Position numbers and translations under genes: made by a program | Notes under the pieces: model-generated | Databases searched by the model: none | The model's input: only the letters and a program-made list of their open reading frames with translations | Told to the model about the DNA's origin: nothing | In this document: in pieces, positions 11,790-23,000 of the stretch | How the letters are laid out: each line of letters starts with the position of its first letter | How positions within the stretch are numbered: the stretch's first letter is position 1 | Assembly (NCBI GenBank): GCA_035771165.1 | Contig: JAWNZC010000408.1 | Coordinates: 3,348,001-3,412,000 of the forward strand | Reading direction: 5' to 3' | Length of the DNA: 64,000 bases | DNA from: Paragorgia papillata | Lineage: Eukaryota; Cnidaria; Anthozoa; Scleralcyonacea; Coralliidae

Positions 11790-12984
11790 TTAACAGAAAC
11801 AACTAGCGACGATTGAAACAAAGACTAGCCGCGTAAGGGTATTAAAGTGCCAATTCAGCAGGTAGATATCTTTCTGATCACCTGCTGTTGCTTGATCTGT
11901 AGATATATATGTTCCTTCTTAACAACAAAAATAGTTGATATAACTAAAATGTTTTTTTTTATTAAACCATGCACGTATTGTTACAACGGTCTTTATAGTT
12001 TGGTGTGTTTCATTTTTATAACATGGGTTTCAGCTTACAATAAAAATAATAAACTGTGTGGCTGAATTGAAATTTTAAAAATTCGTAATCATAAATTGAC
12101 GTCTGCATGTACGTTCTTGGGTTGTTTATACACAAGCAAACTTAACATTCAATAAAAGAGCCCCCTATATATAGTAATTTTAATTGTAGATTGTAAACTA
12201 GTATGATATTTGCCGATATAGGTATAAATAGCGATATTTTCTAGTTGTTATACTTGTTACGATAGCAACCGTCCCAGTCAATACGAAATATATAATTGTT
12301 GCTAGAATGCCCTGAGATCATTCATTATTTATAATCATTATTCGCCAAATAGTAAAGTAGAAAAATAATTTACAAAACTGAAGAAATGAGAGGTAGTAAA
12401 TATGTGACAGGACTTAAAACCTCATAAAACCAACAGGCTTTTATAGCAGAGGTCCCTTCATAGATTTAAAATGATTTAGATTTACAACAATAGCCAATAG
12501 GTGCATGTATGCAAACATAGCGAATTGAGATATTTAATCCTGCATGTTGTAAATAGAATTGAAAATGAAAAAGTTACTTCTAAAGGAGAATATGTTAAAT
12601 GAATAACTGGGAATAGTATAGTTTCAAATTTTTGATCTTTTGAAAAAAATTGCCAAACTAAGATAATGTACCTTAAAGACTACAACTGAAGCTTCAGTCA
12701 CAATTGCTGCAATCTTAAAGCCTACAGCTGGTGGACTCTCAATTAGTCATGAATTAGGTTTAAAGTAAAAATTAAACTACAGAAATACGTAAATGCAACA
12801 ACTCTTCGCGCTCTTGTATATTGGTGCCTGGAAATAGCCACTGCTCTCAGATTCAAATTATAGTTTGGAATGAAGTAGAGTGATATTTTTAATAGAAAAC
12901 TGTTTACTTCAGTTTTTAAAAAAAGTACTGAAAAATAAAGGGAAACGACCACGGGAAAAATTTCAAGGTACGTCGTGCAAGTGC

Positions 12985-13069
12985 AGGTGCTGGTAAATAG
13001 TTTAACACGTCGGAGTAACCCAAGCCTTTGGTTAATTTCGTTAGCCAAGTTTCCAATAATTATGTTCAT
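12985..13069 (-). pseudogene. remnant of a LINE reverse-transcriptase C-terminal region
   Basis: The short frame NLANEINQRLGLLRRVK resembles the motif downstream of the RT domain in CR1/Jockey-type retrotransposons (compare the intact LINE at 47-49.6 kb). Only about 25 residues match before the reading becomes unrelated. It is a decayed fragment. Confidence 0.4.
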
Positions 13070-13917
13070 GCCATGGGAGATCCTGACTGCATGAGAGCGA
13101 CGCCGAGTCGCCGAGATATTTAATCGATTAGTGGTTTGGTATTCCGATTATTAATGGTGATATCAAGATTGTATAGTATTTACTTAGCTGTTTATTCGTT
13201 TGCAATTAAGATTAGGAACGTTGCTTTTTGGTAGTTTAGTATAAGAGGTTGTCGTTGAGCCACTTGGATAGTGATTGCAGGTAAATCGGTGTTAATATAT
13301 TGCTTTGAAGAGTCCGGTTGCTGATTTGCAGCAGAATAATACATGCAACAGTTTGTCATCAGCGTATAAAATTAATTGGTATAATTAAGACATTTAGGTA
13401 TAGGTCGTTTAAGTCAATATCAAATTCGTTTATATTGGTCTGTTTATTTTATGCAACGTTGCTACACGTTTATTTTAAAAAGGATATATAGCAGTTACAA
13501 AATGCATTCTAAACAATAAAATGCCAAGATACAAAATTAAAGTCATTTTTAATATTTAGATTAAATATAATCATAAAGTTTCGTTCCGTTTAATTGTTTT
13601 TCAATTTTACATATAATTATATTTAAATAGACCTTGTGAAATTAAATAGTAAATAGACTTCATATATCATCCATAAAAACTCTATCATAAAATGAGACAG
13701 ATCAATCAATTGGTATTAGTATATGGTTTGAGTCTTCATATTATGGCATATTATTTTAGTGTACATGCATGTTATTTTCTTGTTCTTAAAACAAAATAAT
13801 TGTACAGGCAAAATGCTATAAATTGTAAGAAATAATTAGTTATCACTTATCAGTGAATATTAAGTGCCTTTTCCTTAATCGTGTTACTAATACATCGTTA
13901 CTGTAACAAGATATTAG

Positions 13918-14340
13918 GTCCGTTTATACGATAGCCGATAAGACGCGGCTTAGGGGCTGTTCACATGAGACCGGGTAATCTCGGGGGGTAGGGATAACTC
14001 GGGGGCTAGGGTCAAAGTTGACCCTATTTCACATGGTAAAATCCCCCGAGTTATCTCGGTCTCATGTGAACGGTTTACTTTTTTAACATGGAAATAAACT
14101 AACACCGAGTTATCTCGGGGGATAGGGATAACCCTACCCCCCGAGATAACCCGGTCTCATGTGAACAGGCCCTTAGACAAGACGCGCCTCACATAAGATG
14201 CGAACTGATTAATTTGTATATACGGCGCTTTCCAACAAGCCGTAGCTTGTGTAAGACACGAACATAAGTCTTTGTAATGTTCCCAGTTTATACGAATGTT
14301 TCGCGTCTTTTGTAAGGCGTGTCTCTATTCTGACGAGTTG
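13918..14340. mobile_element. MITE of the CGTTTATACGA/AAGACGCG family, interrupted by another MITE
   Basis: Left arm GTTTATACGATAGCCGATA and right-side GTTTATACGAATGTTTCGCG, with AAGACGCG repeats between, match the element at 46148-46340 in the same order. The copy here is split by the element at 13953-14172. The right end overlaps the tail of the receptor-like exon at 14288-14715. Confidence 0.65.
13953..14172. mobile_element. Harbinger-like MITE nested in another MITE
   Basis: Inverted ends GGGGCTGTTCACATGAGACC and CCGGTCTCATGTGAACAGGC, with internal TCTCGGGGG repeats. The flanks are TTA (13950-13952 and 14173-14175), as expected for PIF/Harbinger insertion. A similar element lies at 39345-39490. 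Confidence 0.75.
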
Positions 14341-14715
14341 ACGACTTCCTAAAACCGATTTTACAAAAGTCAAAAATTAAGAAAATCGGAGAAATTATTA
14401 GTCCTAGACAGATTGCAAGGAATAAACCAATAAAATCATTCATTGCCAAACGAGCAAACGTTACCCCATCTTTGTCGTTGTCAACACCACAGTGTCCAAC
14501 AAACCAGCGCTGCTTTAACTTTCTGGCGGCCGTCGTATTTCTCATACTGCATCAGTGTTTGGGATATTTTTGTAGTGAGTGACGAATTCTTTCTTACAGC
14601 TAACCCAAAACCGGACTGGAGGAATGGTTTTCCAACAACTTTAAACGAACAGTCCTGACTTTTGGCGGCAAAGTTTTCAAGCGTTGGATAATCAGTGACA
14701 AGCGCCTGAAGTTGT
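14288..14715 (-). pseudogene. orphan S2-M4 exon of a second NMDA-type glutamate receptor
   Basis: A good acceptor (TTTGTCAG) at 14716 opens a frame reading QLQALVTDYPTLENFAAK, then SQDCSFKVVGKPFLQSGFG, then LAVRKNSS. This is the S2 region with the conserved Asp of the agonist site. After one apparent extra base near GGCCGCC the match continues in another frame as KLKQRWFVGHCG and the M4 helix DFIGLFLAICLGLIISP. The exon starts in the same phase as the expected last exon of the receptor at 1-9.8 kb. No other exons of such a gene are seen up to the AOX gene, so it is probably a duplicated, decaying fragment. The C-terminal residues run into a MITE. Confidence 0.72.
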
Positions 14716-14744
14716 CTGACAAATTGAGAAAGTAGAACTAGTCG

Positions 14745-15095
14745 ATGATTACACTATTGCATCATACATATTATATAGAGAATAATACATGGATGTGCGG
14801 AAATATAAAATTTATTTCGAGTGTTGACCAGGATATCTCACGAGCGAAGCGAACGAGTGACATATCCTGTTCAACACGAGAAATAAATTTCATATTTCCA
14901 AGCATCCATGTATTGTTCTGTTTATTATATAAAAAAATTGTCCTATTGCCTTGCAAAAATTGCATTAAACTATAATGCTGATTCAGCGATAATTGTCACA
15001 TGTGCGATTATCATAAATAATCGCACATGTGAGATTATCACTTTTATTAGTGGTGGAAATATCAATAAAACACTCTATTTTATATAATAAACATG
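14745..15095. repeat. dispersed foldback repeat, copy 1
   Basis: Inverted arms around 14790-14930 contain AATTTATTTCGAGTGTTGA and its complement, with GAGCGAAGCGAACGAGTGA in the centre. A second part holds AATCGCACATGTGAGATTAT and ATTAGTGGTGGAAAT. The same modules occur in opposite orientation at 43255-43500. Confidence 0.65.
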
Positions 15096-15252
15096 TATAA
15101 TATATGCATGCTAATTGTCTCTCTCTAAAAAGTTTAAAAAGTCCGGGCGTTTTGGTCAAAATATATACTATGATAGATATATGACTTGAAGATTTGTAAT
15201 CCATGTGTTCGTTGTTAATAGTTCTCCGGATTCAATGTACTTTTTCTTGAGC

Positions 15253-15282
15253 TTTCGACTCGGTACTTCGAGTCTTCATCAG
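15253..15282 (-). ncRNA. hammerhead-ribozyme-like core
   Basis: On the minus strand CTGATGA, one extra A, GACTC, an 8-nt loop, GAGTC and GAAA follow in order. Stem II is a perfect 5-bp helix and both conserved core strings are intact. The extra A before stem II departs from the canonical core, and no convincing stem I/III with a cleavage triplet was found. It may be a remnant of a ribozyme-bearing retroelement (Penelope-like element or retrozyme). Confidence 0.4.
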
Positions 15283-16283
15283 AAGTGTCAGAAAGGTGAT
15301 AGGTATATTTATTTTTTTATCAATCGTGAGCGGGCGGAATCCTAGGTAATGCTGCAATTTGATTGGCTGCGTGAGCGGGCAGTTTTTTACGATATCTGAC
15401 CACGGTCACGGAATCCTAAATTTAATTTTAAAATTCATTTAAAATTGACCGATTTTCATAACTATTTCGCTTGCCACAGAAAAAATAAATTCAACAGAGA
15501 GCTACGGGGATGCAAATGAGTTTTATTATCCAAATGGTTTTGACAACTTCATGTGTAAACAGCGAATTTTAAAAGAAACGCTGGGAAAACTGTGACAAAG
15601 CAAAATTTACGAGTTGACATTTATAAAGAAAACAGTTTAAAACGGTAGGAAAAACATACATAAACTTGTGAACACAGTATTTTGAATCACTAAATGAAAC
15701 TATATAGAAATATATATAAAAAATCATACCACGAGATTAAGATAGAAAAGCTCAGTGAAACCTTTTGACACTAAACTGTCTTTCTTCTGTTATTGCAACC
15801 GATATATACTCAACAAAACCGCTACAAGTCTTTTACCTTTTAGCCCAAACATTTTCCACATGCCACCTCATCGTCTCATGTCCTTGAAACTTGAAATTAC
15901 AAATGGCTTACTGACAAGCATTTTCGTCTTCAAACTCGAGGACCACACTTTCAATTTTCATGCAGTCAGCCAAATATTCAGAAAGCGACTTTCCAAGCGA
16001 ACAGCCAAAAACGAGCAAGCGACGAAGAAGAACGACGAAGAATCTTTATCAACTAAACCTTAAAAAACTCCACTTGGACTGCATTTTGGACTGCATCTTC
16101 GAGTTTTGAATGTTTTTTTTATGACAAACAAGACGCCCGCTAGGCGTTAACTCGGGCTACTGGGCAATGGGCATGGTGATGTGGAGAATGAGATTGGTGG
16201 AGGAGGACATGTTAGAAAGCTAGTTAGAAAGCGCACATTTGTTTTACAAAGAACAATTTTTTATTGACTACTATTAGAAACTT

Positions 16284-17028
16284 AGGGACCGTTCATTATT
16301 TATCGGGGGGGGGGGGATGGGTGAGCAATTGCCAAACTTTCTTCTTTTTTTTCAGGTACCCCCCAAGCAAAGTTTAAAAATTTGGTAGCCCTCCTGTTTT
16401 TATTTGACATAATTTCAGTGCCCCCCCCCCCCAACCCTTCAAATCCTGACATTAATCTTAAAACTAACCCCACCCACCCTACCTATAAAACCTCAAAATT
16501 CAATTACCCCATTAACCCTAAACCTAACCTTAACCCTAAATATAACCTTCTTAACCCCAACCTTAATTCCCACCTGACCTGCACATTAAACCAATTGTCA
16601 CCTTAACCTTCTCCTTAATCTCAATCATAATTATTACCCTAACACCTTAAACCTTAAACTATTAACCATTCTCCACTACTATTCACCAACACAATACACC
16701 AACACAATACACCAAGGATGGTAAGTCACAACCAGGATCTAAATACCTGAGCCTTATGGTTTACTTTTACTTTACGTTTTACAAAACAACACAAAATAAT
16801 TCCAATTAAAGGCTTTTCTGAATGATTTATCCCAATAAGAAATGTTTGTTTGTATAATAATGTTGATCATCAAAGACTCTTATCCTTGTTTAATACAAAA
16901 ACGTTATGCCCCCCCCCCCTTAAGAATTTATAAATTATTTCAGGGTCCCCCAAAAAGAAGTAGCAAAAATTTCAGGTCCCCCCATTTTCTCACCCATCCC
17001 CCCCTCCGATAAATAATGAACGGTCCCT
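16284..17028. mobile_element. foldback/MITE with C-rich interior
   Basis: Ends AGGGACCGTTCATTATTTAT and its complement, each next to a poly-G/poly-C run. The interior holds degenerate AACCCTAACCTTAACC-like repeats resembling, but not equal to, telomeric TTAGGG. No coding sequence is seen. Confidence 0.7.
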
Positions 17029-17029
17029 T

Positions 17030-18125
17030 TCATGCATGGACAACCTAGATTGGGACAACATAGAATTCATATACAGAGCCATCATGACATTGCTTTAACT
17101 ATATCTCGAACTATATGTATGTTATTGTGACATTTTGTGTACATATTACACTTTAATATTTTAGTTATTGTTAATAAACTGTTTAGATGGTGTTCACAGA
17201 TCTCACATAACAATATCTGAAGTCATTCATTTTAAAGGCCGCAATGTTTAGCATTATCACAGGGAGCCCATCCCCCGCGCGTCTTTCGAGTCCGCCACAG
17301 GGTGCCCACGCGCTACCAAGATGGGCCCCCTGTGGCATTTATCAACAGCACTGCTCATGCTATATATCGTTCTGTTCTGGGGGAAAATTTGACAAAGATT
17401 GCCTACCAGGTGGTGGGTGCTCTGCAGTGGGGCTTATCGACACAAAAAAAATTGAAAATGTCAAATGCCCCTGGGTATGCCCTCCCTCCCCCGGGTCGGG
17501 CAAAACATTGATTCAGTTTCAGATTGGGATTATACAATTCCCTCCTTCAGTCATTTTTTAAAATCACCTGATTAACTTCATTACAACTAGTAGTGATCAC
17601 AAACAACGCCCATTGACAATTTGAAACTTTGACTGCATGATAAAAAATCTAAAACAACCAGATCTCAAAACACAATTTGTGAATAGACGATGAATAGTAT
17701 AAACTAGTATTAAAATGCATGTACCATACGATTGTGTTTATTTTGTATAAACTGGCACCACAATAAACAATGCAAGTAAAAACAAGTAAACAACTGAGAA
17801 ACAGTGAAATGTCTTTCAAATATTCAAAAATATCGATAAAATGGCAATAAAAGCTTCGTTCAAAAGAGACAATCACTGATCATCTGGAGACAACTCGGCC
17901 AAACCTCGGTTTCGCAATTATTAAACATGACTGTTCTCCAACGTCCTTCACTCCTTCAGTTTAAAGTTTCCAATTATTTTTAATACACCTTGATTCGCTG
18001 ACAGTCCGACTACTCTGACATCTTTGTTTGAGACGACTGCTGTGTAGTGTGCCAAGAAATGGTTTAGCAAAGAGAAAGGCTAATTTGTGCTAAATTAGCA
18101 TAATTTAGCTTTATTTCAAAAGTTA
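17030..18125. other. stretch without recognisable features
   Basis: AT-rich sequence with a G/C-rich patch at 17270-17500 (CCCGGG and homopolymer runs). Frames across the patch have no family resemblance. I see no gene or defined element. Confidence 0.4.
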
Positions 18126-18590
18126 AACTGGTGTACCAAAACATTGAAATGGTGGTCATACTGGTGTACCAAAACAATGAGATGGTGGCCATACTGGTGT
18201 ACCAAAACATTGAGATGGTGGCCATACTGGTGAACCAAAACAATGAAATGCTGGCCATACTGGTGTACCAAAACATTGAAATGGTGGTCATACTGGTGTA
18301 CCAAAACATTGAGATGGTGGCCATACTGGTGAACCAAAACAATGAGATGGTGGCCATACTGGTGTACCAAAACATTGAAATGCTGGCCATACTGGTGTAC
18401 CAAAACATTGAAATGGTTGTCATACTGGTGTACCAAAACATTGAAATGGTGGCCATACTGGTGTACCAAAATATTTAAGTGCTAGCCATACTGGTGTACC
18501 AAAACATTGAAATGGTGGCCATACTGGTGGTCATACTGGTGAACCAAAACATTGAAATGGTTGGGCCATATTGGTGTACCCAAACCGAAT
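18126..18590. repeat. 33-bp minisatellite
   Basis: About 14 tandem copies of a 33-bp unit containing CCAAAACATTGAAATGGTGG and CCATACTGGTGTA. As 33 is a multiple of three, several frames stay open on both strands (for example the 11-residue unit VYQNIEMVAIL). The open frames are therefore not evidence of coding. Units differ by single substitutions. Confidence 0.92.
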
Positions 18591-18651
18591 AACACACACT
18601 TGATGAAAGCACAGTAATATATAAACTGTTTAATAACATCGAATTTTAAAT

Positions 18652-18787
18652 ACAATACGGGCAATAATTTGGTCGAGATATTCAATTTGGCCGAGCACGA
18701 AAGGGACAGGAAGGGATTGGGAGCGGGAAAAAAAGGAACTGTAAGGGAAATATATCTCGACCAAATTATTGCCCGTATTACGGGCAA
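18652..18787. repeat. foldback repeat ending TACGGGCAATAATTTGG
   Basis: Nearly perfect inverted arms TACGGGCAATAATTTGGTCG and complement enclose about 80 bp. No duplication could be defined. It is directly downstream of the minisatellite. Confidence 0.65.
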
Positions 18788-19078
18788 CAACTGTTAAACA
18801 GTTGAAATAAAGTCAAGATCTTGATCAAAACGTCACAGTTCTGGGAAGCCACACAGCTAGAGTTGCCTGCGGAGGAGGCTAGCCAAAACCTAGACTCGTC
18901 TACCTGCGGTAGCCCGAGTAAAAAGGTTCCAAGCTTCCCTAGACTGCATGTCGGCAGTTGTTTACTCTCGAACGATAAACTTTGGACTTTTGAATATCAC
19001 GTGAACGTCATCTCGATTACGCAACTTAATTCAATTATGTTAATTTCTCTAATTATGTAACAAAAAAATAAATAAGTT

Positions 19079-19180
19079 ATTTACCGTTTTGGTCGGTCCG
19101 TACAGAAAAATATTTGCCCTCGGTCTCAAAAATGTCCCTCGGCCTATACGGACCTCCCAGCCGGTAAATAACATATACGT
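19079..19180. repeat. foldback repeat of the GGTCCGTACAG family
   Basis: Arms GTTATTTACCGTTTTGGTCG and its imperfect complement flank CCCTCGGTCTC. It belongs with the foldbacks at 3421, 37090 and 63722. Confidence 0.5.
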
Positions 19181-20048
19181 AATTTTATATGATGATAGTA
19201 TATTTTCGCCGAAGCTCGAAATTATACATTGGAATAGTTTTTATGCATTTACTGGAAATTCCATGCGTCCGAAAAGCCACACATGTATCAGACACTGGTT
19301 ACAGATGTTTTACTTGTGTGGGGCACATGGATAAAACATCTGTGGATGCATTTAATTCGTTTTTCGTTCTATATATTAATCGTAAAGCAGAGTAGTTCTG
19401 AACAGTGCTAGAGTCTCAGAAATGCCATTTCCTGCATTCTGAGATGCGATTTTTAACATTCTGAGGGGTGATTTTTAAATTCTTGTAGGGTTTTTGAAAG
19501 TACATAGTTTATATTTTTGGGGCACCTCTGTTTCGGTGCCCAAACCGGTGTACCGGCGTCTCAAACCCCCTCGATACGGCCCTGCTGAACAAATGGATTG
19601 AGCCAAAACAAATTTACTGTAACTACTAAAAAAATATAAGATAAATTTAATAGATAAATTTAAACAAAATAACATTAAAATACAGTTTATTGTTTAAGAG
19701 ATCAATGTATTGAGATCATCCTACATGTCTACTTTTTTTAAAAATAAACTATTAACGTTCAACTTTGTTTTTGAAAAGTGATGCAATTTTTTTCTTGCTC
19801 AAACTTGAGGAAATTTTTTTCTCTTTGTGATTCAATGCATGCTTTTTTCCCCCGTCCCAAACCACCTTGCAGGATTTTTTTCTGAAATCACCCATTTTAA
19901 TATAGCCATGAGCAATGGTGATGAAATTTCGAGTGTTGATGATGTCATACCAATCAATGTTTACTTATAATTTCAAGTCGATCGAATTTTTAATATGTCA
20001 AAATATCGTCGAGCACTCGAGCAGACGGATCTATAATAGTCTCCTACG

Positions 20049-23000
20049 ATGACTTTCGTATTCAGGACATTACTTCGGCAAATTACTCGGGGGAAACTTG
20101 CTGCTATAAAAGGACAACATTTTGTTGGGCCGGTACCAGCTCGTCTGTTCTCTTTGGACATTTCCCTGGCCGCAACCTCAACAAGTTCTTGCAGCGTATT
20201 CCTACGGCGACAGTCTGCAGTCAGTTGCAAGTTTTATCAGGTAAGACTTTGTATTGAATTAATTTCACCTCGCGTTTTCCTGGGTCAGGTCTAGGCCTGT
20301 ATAGTATAAACGTGGCTTTATTCACACTGCATGGGTTACATATACTATAGCTAGTTTTGTTGATCTCAAGTATTACCACAGTTTCTGTGTTAAATAGCCA
20401 GCCACAACCCCCAAGGCTTGGTATTTGATATAAAGTTGTATTGGAAATTTAAATTGTAGTATGCTGATCCACAAGAGTGGGTCAGTCCTCCAGTGTAAAC
20501 ACTTTCCGAACCTGACCTTAACAACGCTTAAATCCGAGCCCACAACAAATACTAATCACCAACAATTTAGATTTTTGAAGGGCAACCGATAACCAGGCTG
20601 CTCGCAATTTTGGATGGAGGGAGAATGATTTTGTTGGGACATGCAAGAATTCAAGCCATTAACTTGATGATTTTAGCAGGCTCGGACTGGCCTATGTGCA
20701 CATGGGCCCTTCTGGGACATCAAAATGGGCCCCTGACCAGACACCCATAAAATATAAAATTGGAAGCATAATGAACAATTACTTAATTCCGCATGCATTT
20801 GTGAAATTAGTGATAAGGAAAATACTCAAAATAGTTTGCAACTGACCAACAGTAACACTTTGGAAGCAGTAATGATTTGTTCTATAGAAGTTTATTTACT
20901 GAAGGATGTTGATAACGAGGCAGTGTATCGAAAACTTGCGTCAAAGTCCTCGGAAATGGAACAGCTTCTTATGTTCTGAAATGTTTTGTTCTAAATGTCA
21001 AAAAGTCCTGAAATCTGTTGTATTTTGTGTAAATTGTGTGTTTTATATGACGTTTTAATGTTTAATAATCTCCGGAATTCTATAAAATCTTCCCCCAAAA
21101 TGCAGGAAATGCCATTTCAGAGACTCTAGATTTCAAAATTATCTGTGGGAGCATGCCCCCGGACCCCCTAGAGGCTTCTCAAATTGTCCCCCCAGGCCTG
21201 GGCCCCTTCACAGCTGAAATGGCAAGGCCCCTAAATTGGGCCCAGTCCGAGCCTGGATTTTAGCGTGTGAAATGTGTTTATCTCAAGTTGGCAGACTCGA
21301 TAGAAGAAAAAGGATTTAACAGTGATGCCAAGCAAATCAAAACTAAAATCAAACATTTACGAGAAGTCCACTGCAAGCTGTACCACTTGTTCGATATAAT
21401 CTGTCATTTTTAAGTCGTTGATGGCACCTTTGACACCAAAAAATGAAACAAATACAACAGGACAATTTGTAAGATTTACGTTTCCATCATGTGACTGCTG
21501 TACATACAGATAATCGCTACAGATCTTTTGGCTGTGGTGGCCCTAGGCCCAGGTCAAGCCCCCAGGTCAGTCTAGTCCTGCAGTTAAATGTGGCTCCTAT
21601 CACTCCCAAATATGGAATTTTCTGTACTTTATTATTTTACTCTGTCTTAAACACCAGACCATTTTACTCATCAATGGGAGAGCTCCCAGAAAGTTGGGAG
21701 TGAAAGGGTTAAAGAGACAGGTTAACCCTTTCACTCCCATCTCTTTAACCGTTTCACTCACAAATACAGAATTTTCTGTACTTTATTATTTAACTCTGTC
21801 TTAAACACCAGACAATTTTACTTGTCAATGGGAGAGCTCCCAGAAAGTTCAGGGAGCTAGTGAAAGCACAGGAAACCCAAAACCCAGGTGAACTATTTGG
21901 CTTATTTTAAATAAATTGTTGTAAAAAGTAAACTATACGCAATAAAACTCAATAAAGACTATTGAAAGTTAAATAAATGAAAATACATACCACCTCGCTG
22001 CCATTGAAAGTTGCCTGTCGCAAGCGATAACCCGCAATGCCTGTGCCCGCCCCAGCCTGGGCATGACTGTTGTTCTTTACACGCTGTGACGTCTTCTGTG
22101 CATTATTACAGTACACATGCATGGGAAATTGTCATCTATTTGTTTTATACATCAAATGTGCCGTGACATCACAACCGTGTTTACATAGCCTGATATAAAC
22201 ATGGTAATTGACCATGCAATCACAGCATGCGTAAGACGCAACCTATTTTATAAAAACAAATAGTATATAAGGAAATACAATATCAGGAACTACAGTATTG
22301 TTTTTGCTCCAATATTAAGATAAGAACGTGTTTTAATAGGAACCTACTTAGTCTGATTTCTGATATAGTGATATTAAAGAACTATATATTTTAGCCTGAC
22401 TTGGAAAAAAAGGAGTTATTTTATGTGGGGTTTTACAATGAAATTATTGGTTGAAGCAAACAATTGCAATGTATTATAGCTGTAAATGAAGTAGGCATGT
22501 ACATGTAAGTTTATAAGGTCTTTACCTTTGAGAAGCTCCAACAAAAAAGAATGTTCAACAAATGCTTATACTAACTTGTGGGTGGGGGGTTGGGGGGGGG
22601 GGGGGGGGGACACAGTGATTTCTGCTCATGAAAATACGGCAAAAAGGTTTCATCAGAGTACTGTAGCTTTCTTTGGTCAACAAAGTTTTTTTCTAACATA
22701 CATGTATTAATCCAGACGTTGAGATGGATGGTTAAAATTCTCTCAAACAAGTTTCAGCTTGACAGCTTTCAGCTTTTCGATTGCCCCTCAGTGCAAACGT
22801 CATCAATTAAGGTGTTAGAAATTAAAATGTGATTGGTAGATGAGTCACCAAAATGTTATAGAAGAAGAAATGTGATTGGTGTTTGACAAATTCCGAGAGA
22901 ATTTGATTCTCATCATGGTTTTTTCCGACTAATTGTTGTCATGACAACAATATAGTGCTATAATAATAATATGTATTCGGATTCGATCAATACATCTAAT

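Noticed and set aside
16400..16680. Telomere-like AACCCTAACC tract, also at 51375-51497
   Set aside because: The repeats are degenerate, irregular, and enclosed in foldback elements. They do not form a (TTAGGG)n array, so no chromosome end is indicated.
17244..17561. 105-residue frame in a GC-rich patch
   Set aside because: Composition follows homopolymer and CCCGGG runs. No domain is seen and a second frame is equally open.
18064..18790. Several overlapping repeat-protein frames
   Set aside because: They come from the 33-bp minisatellite, which stays open in multiple frames on both strands.
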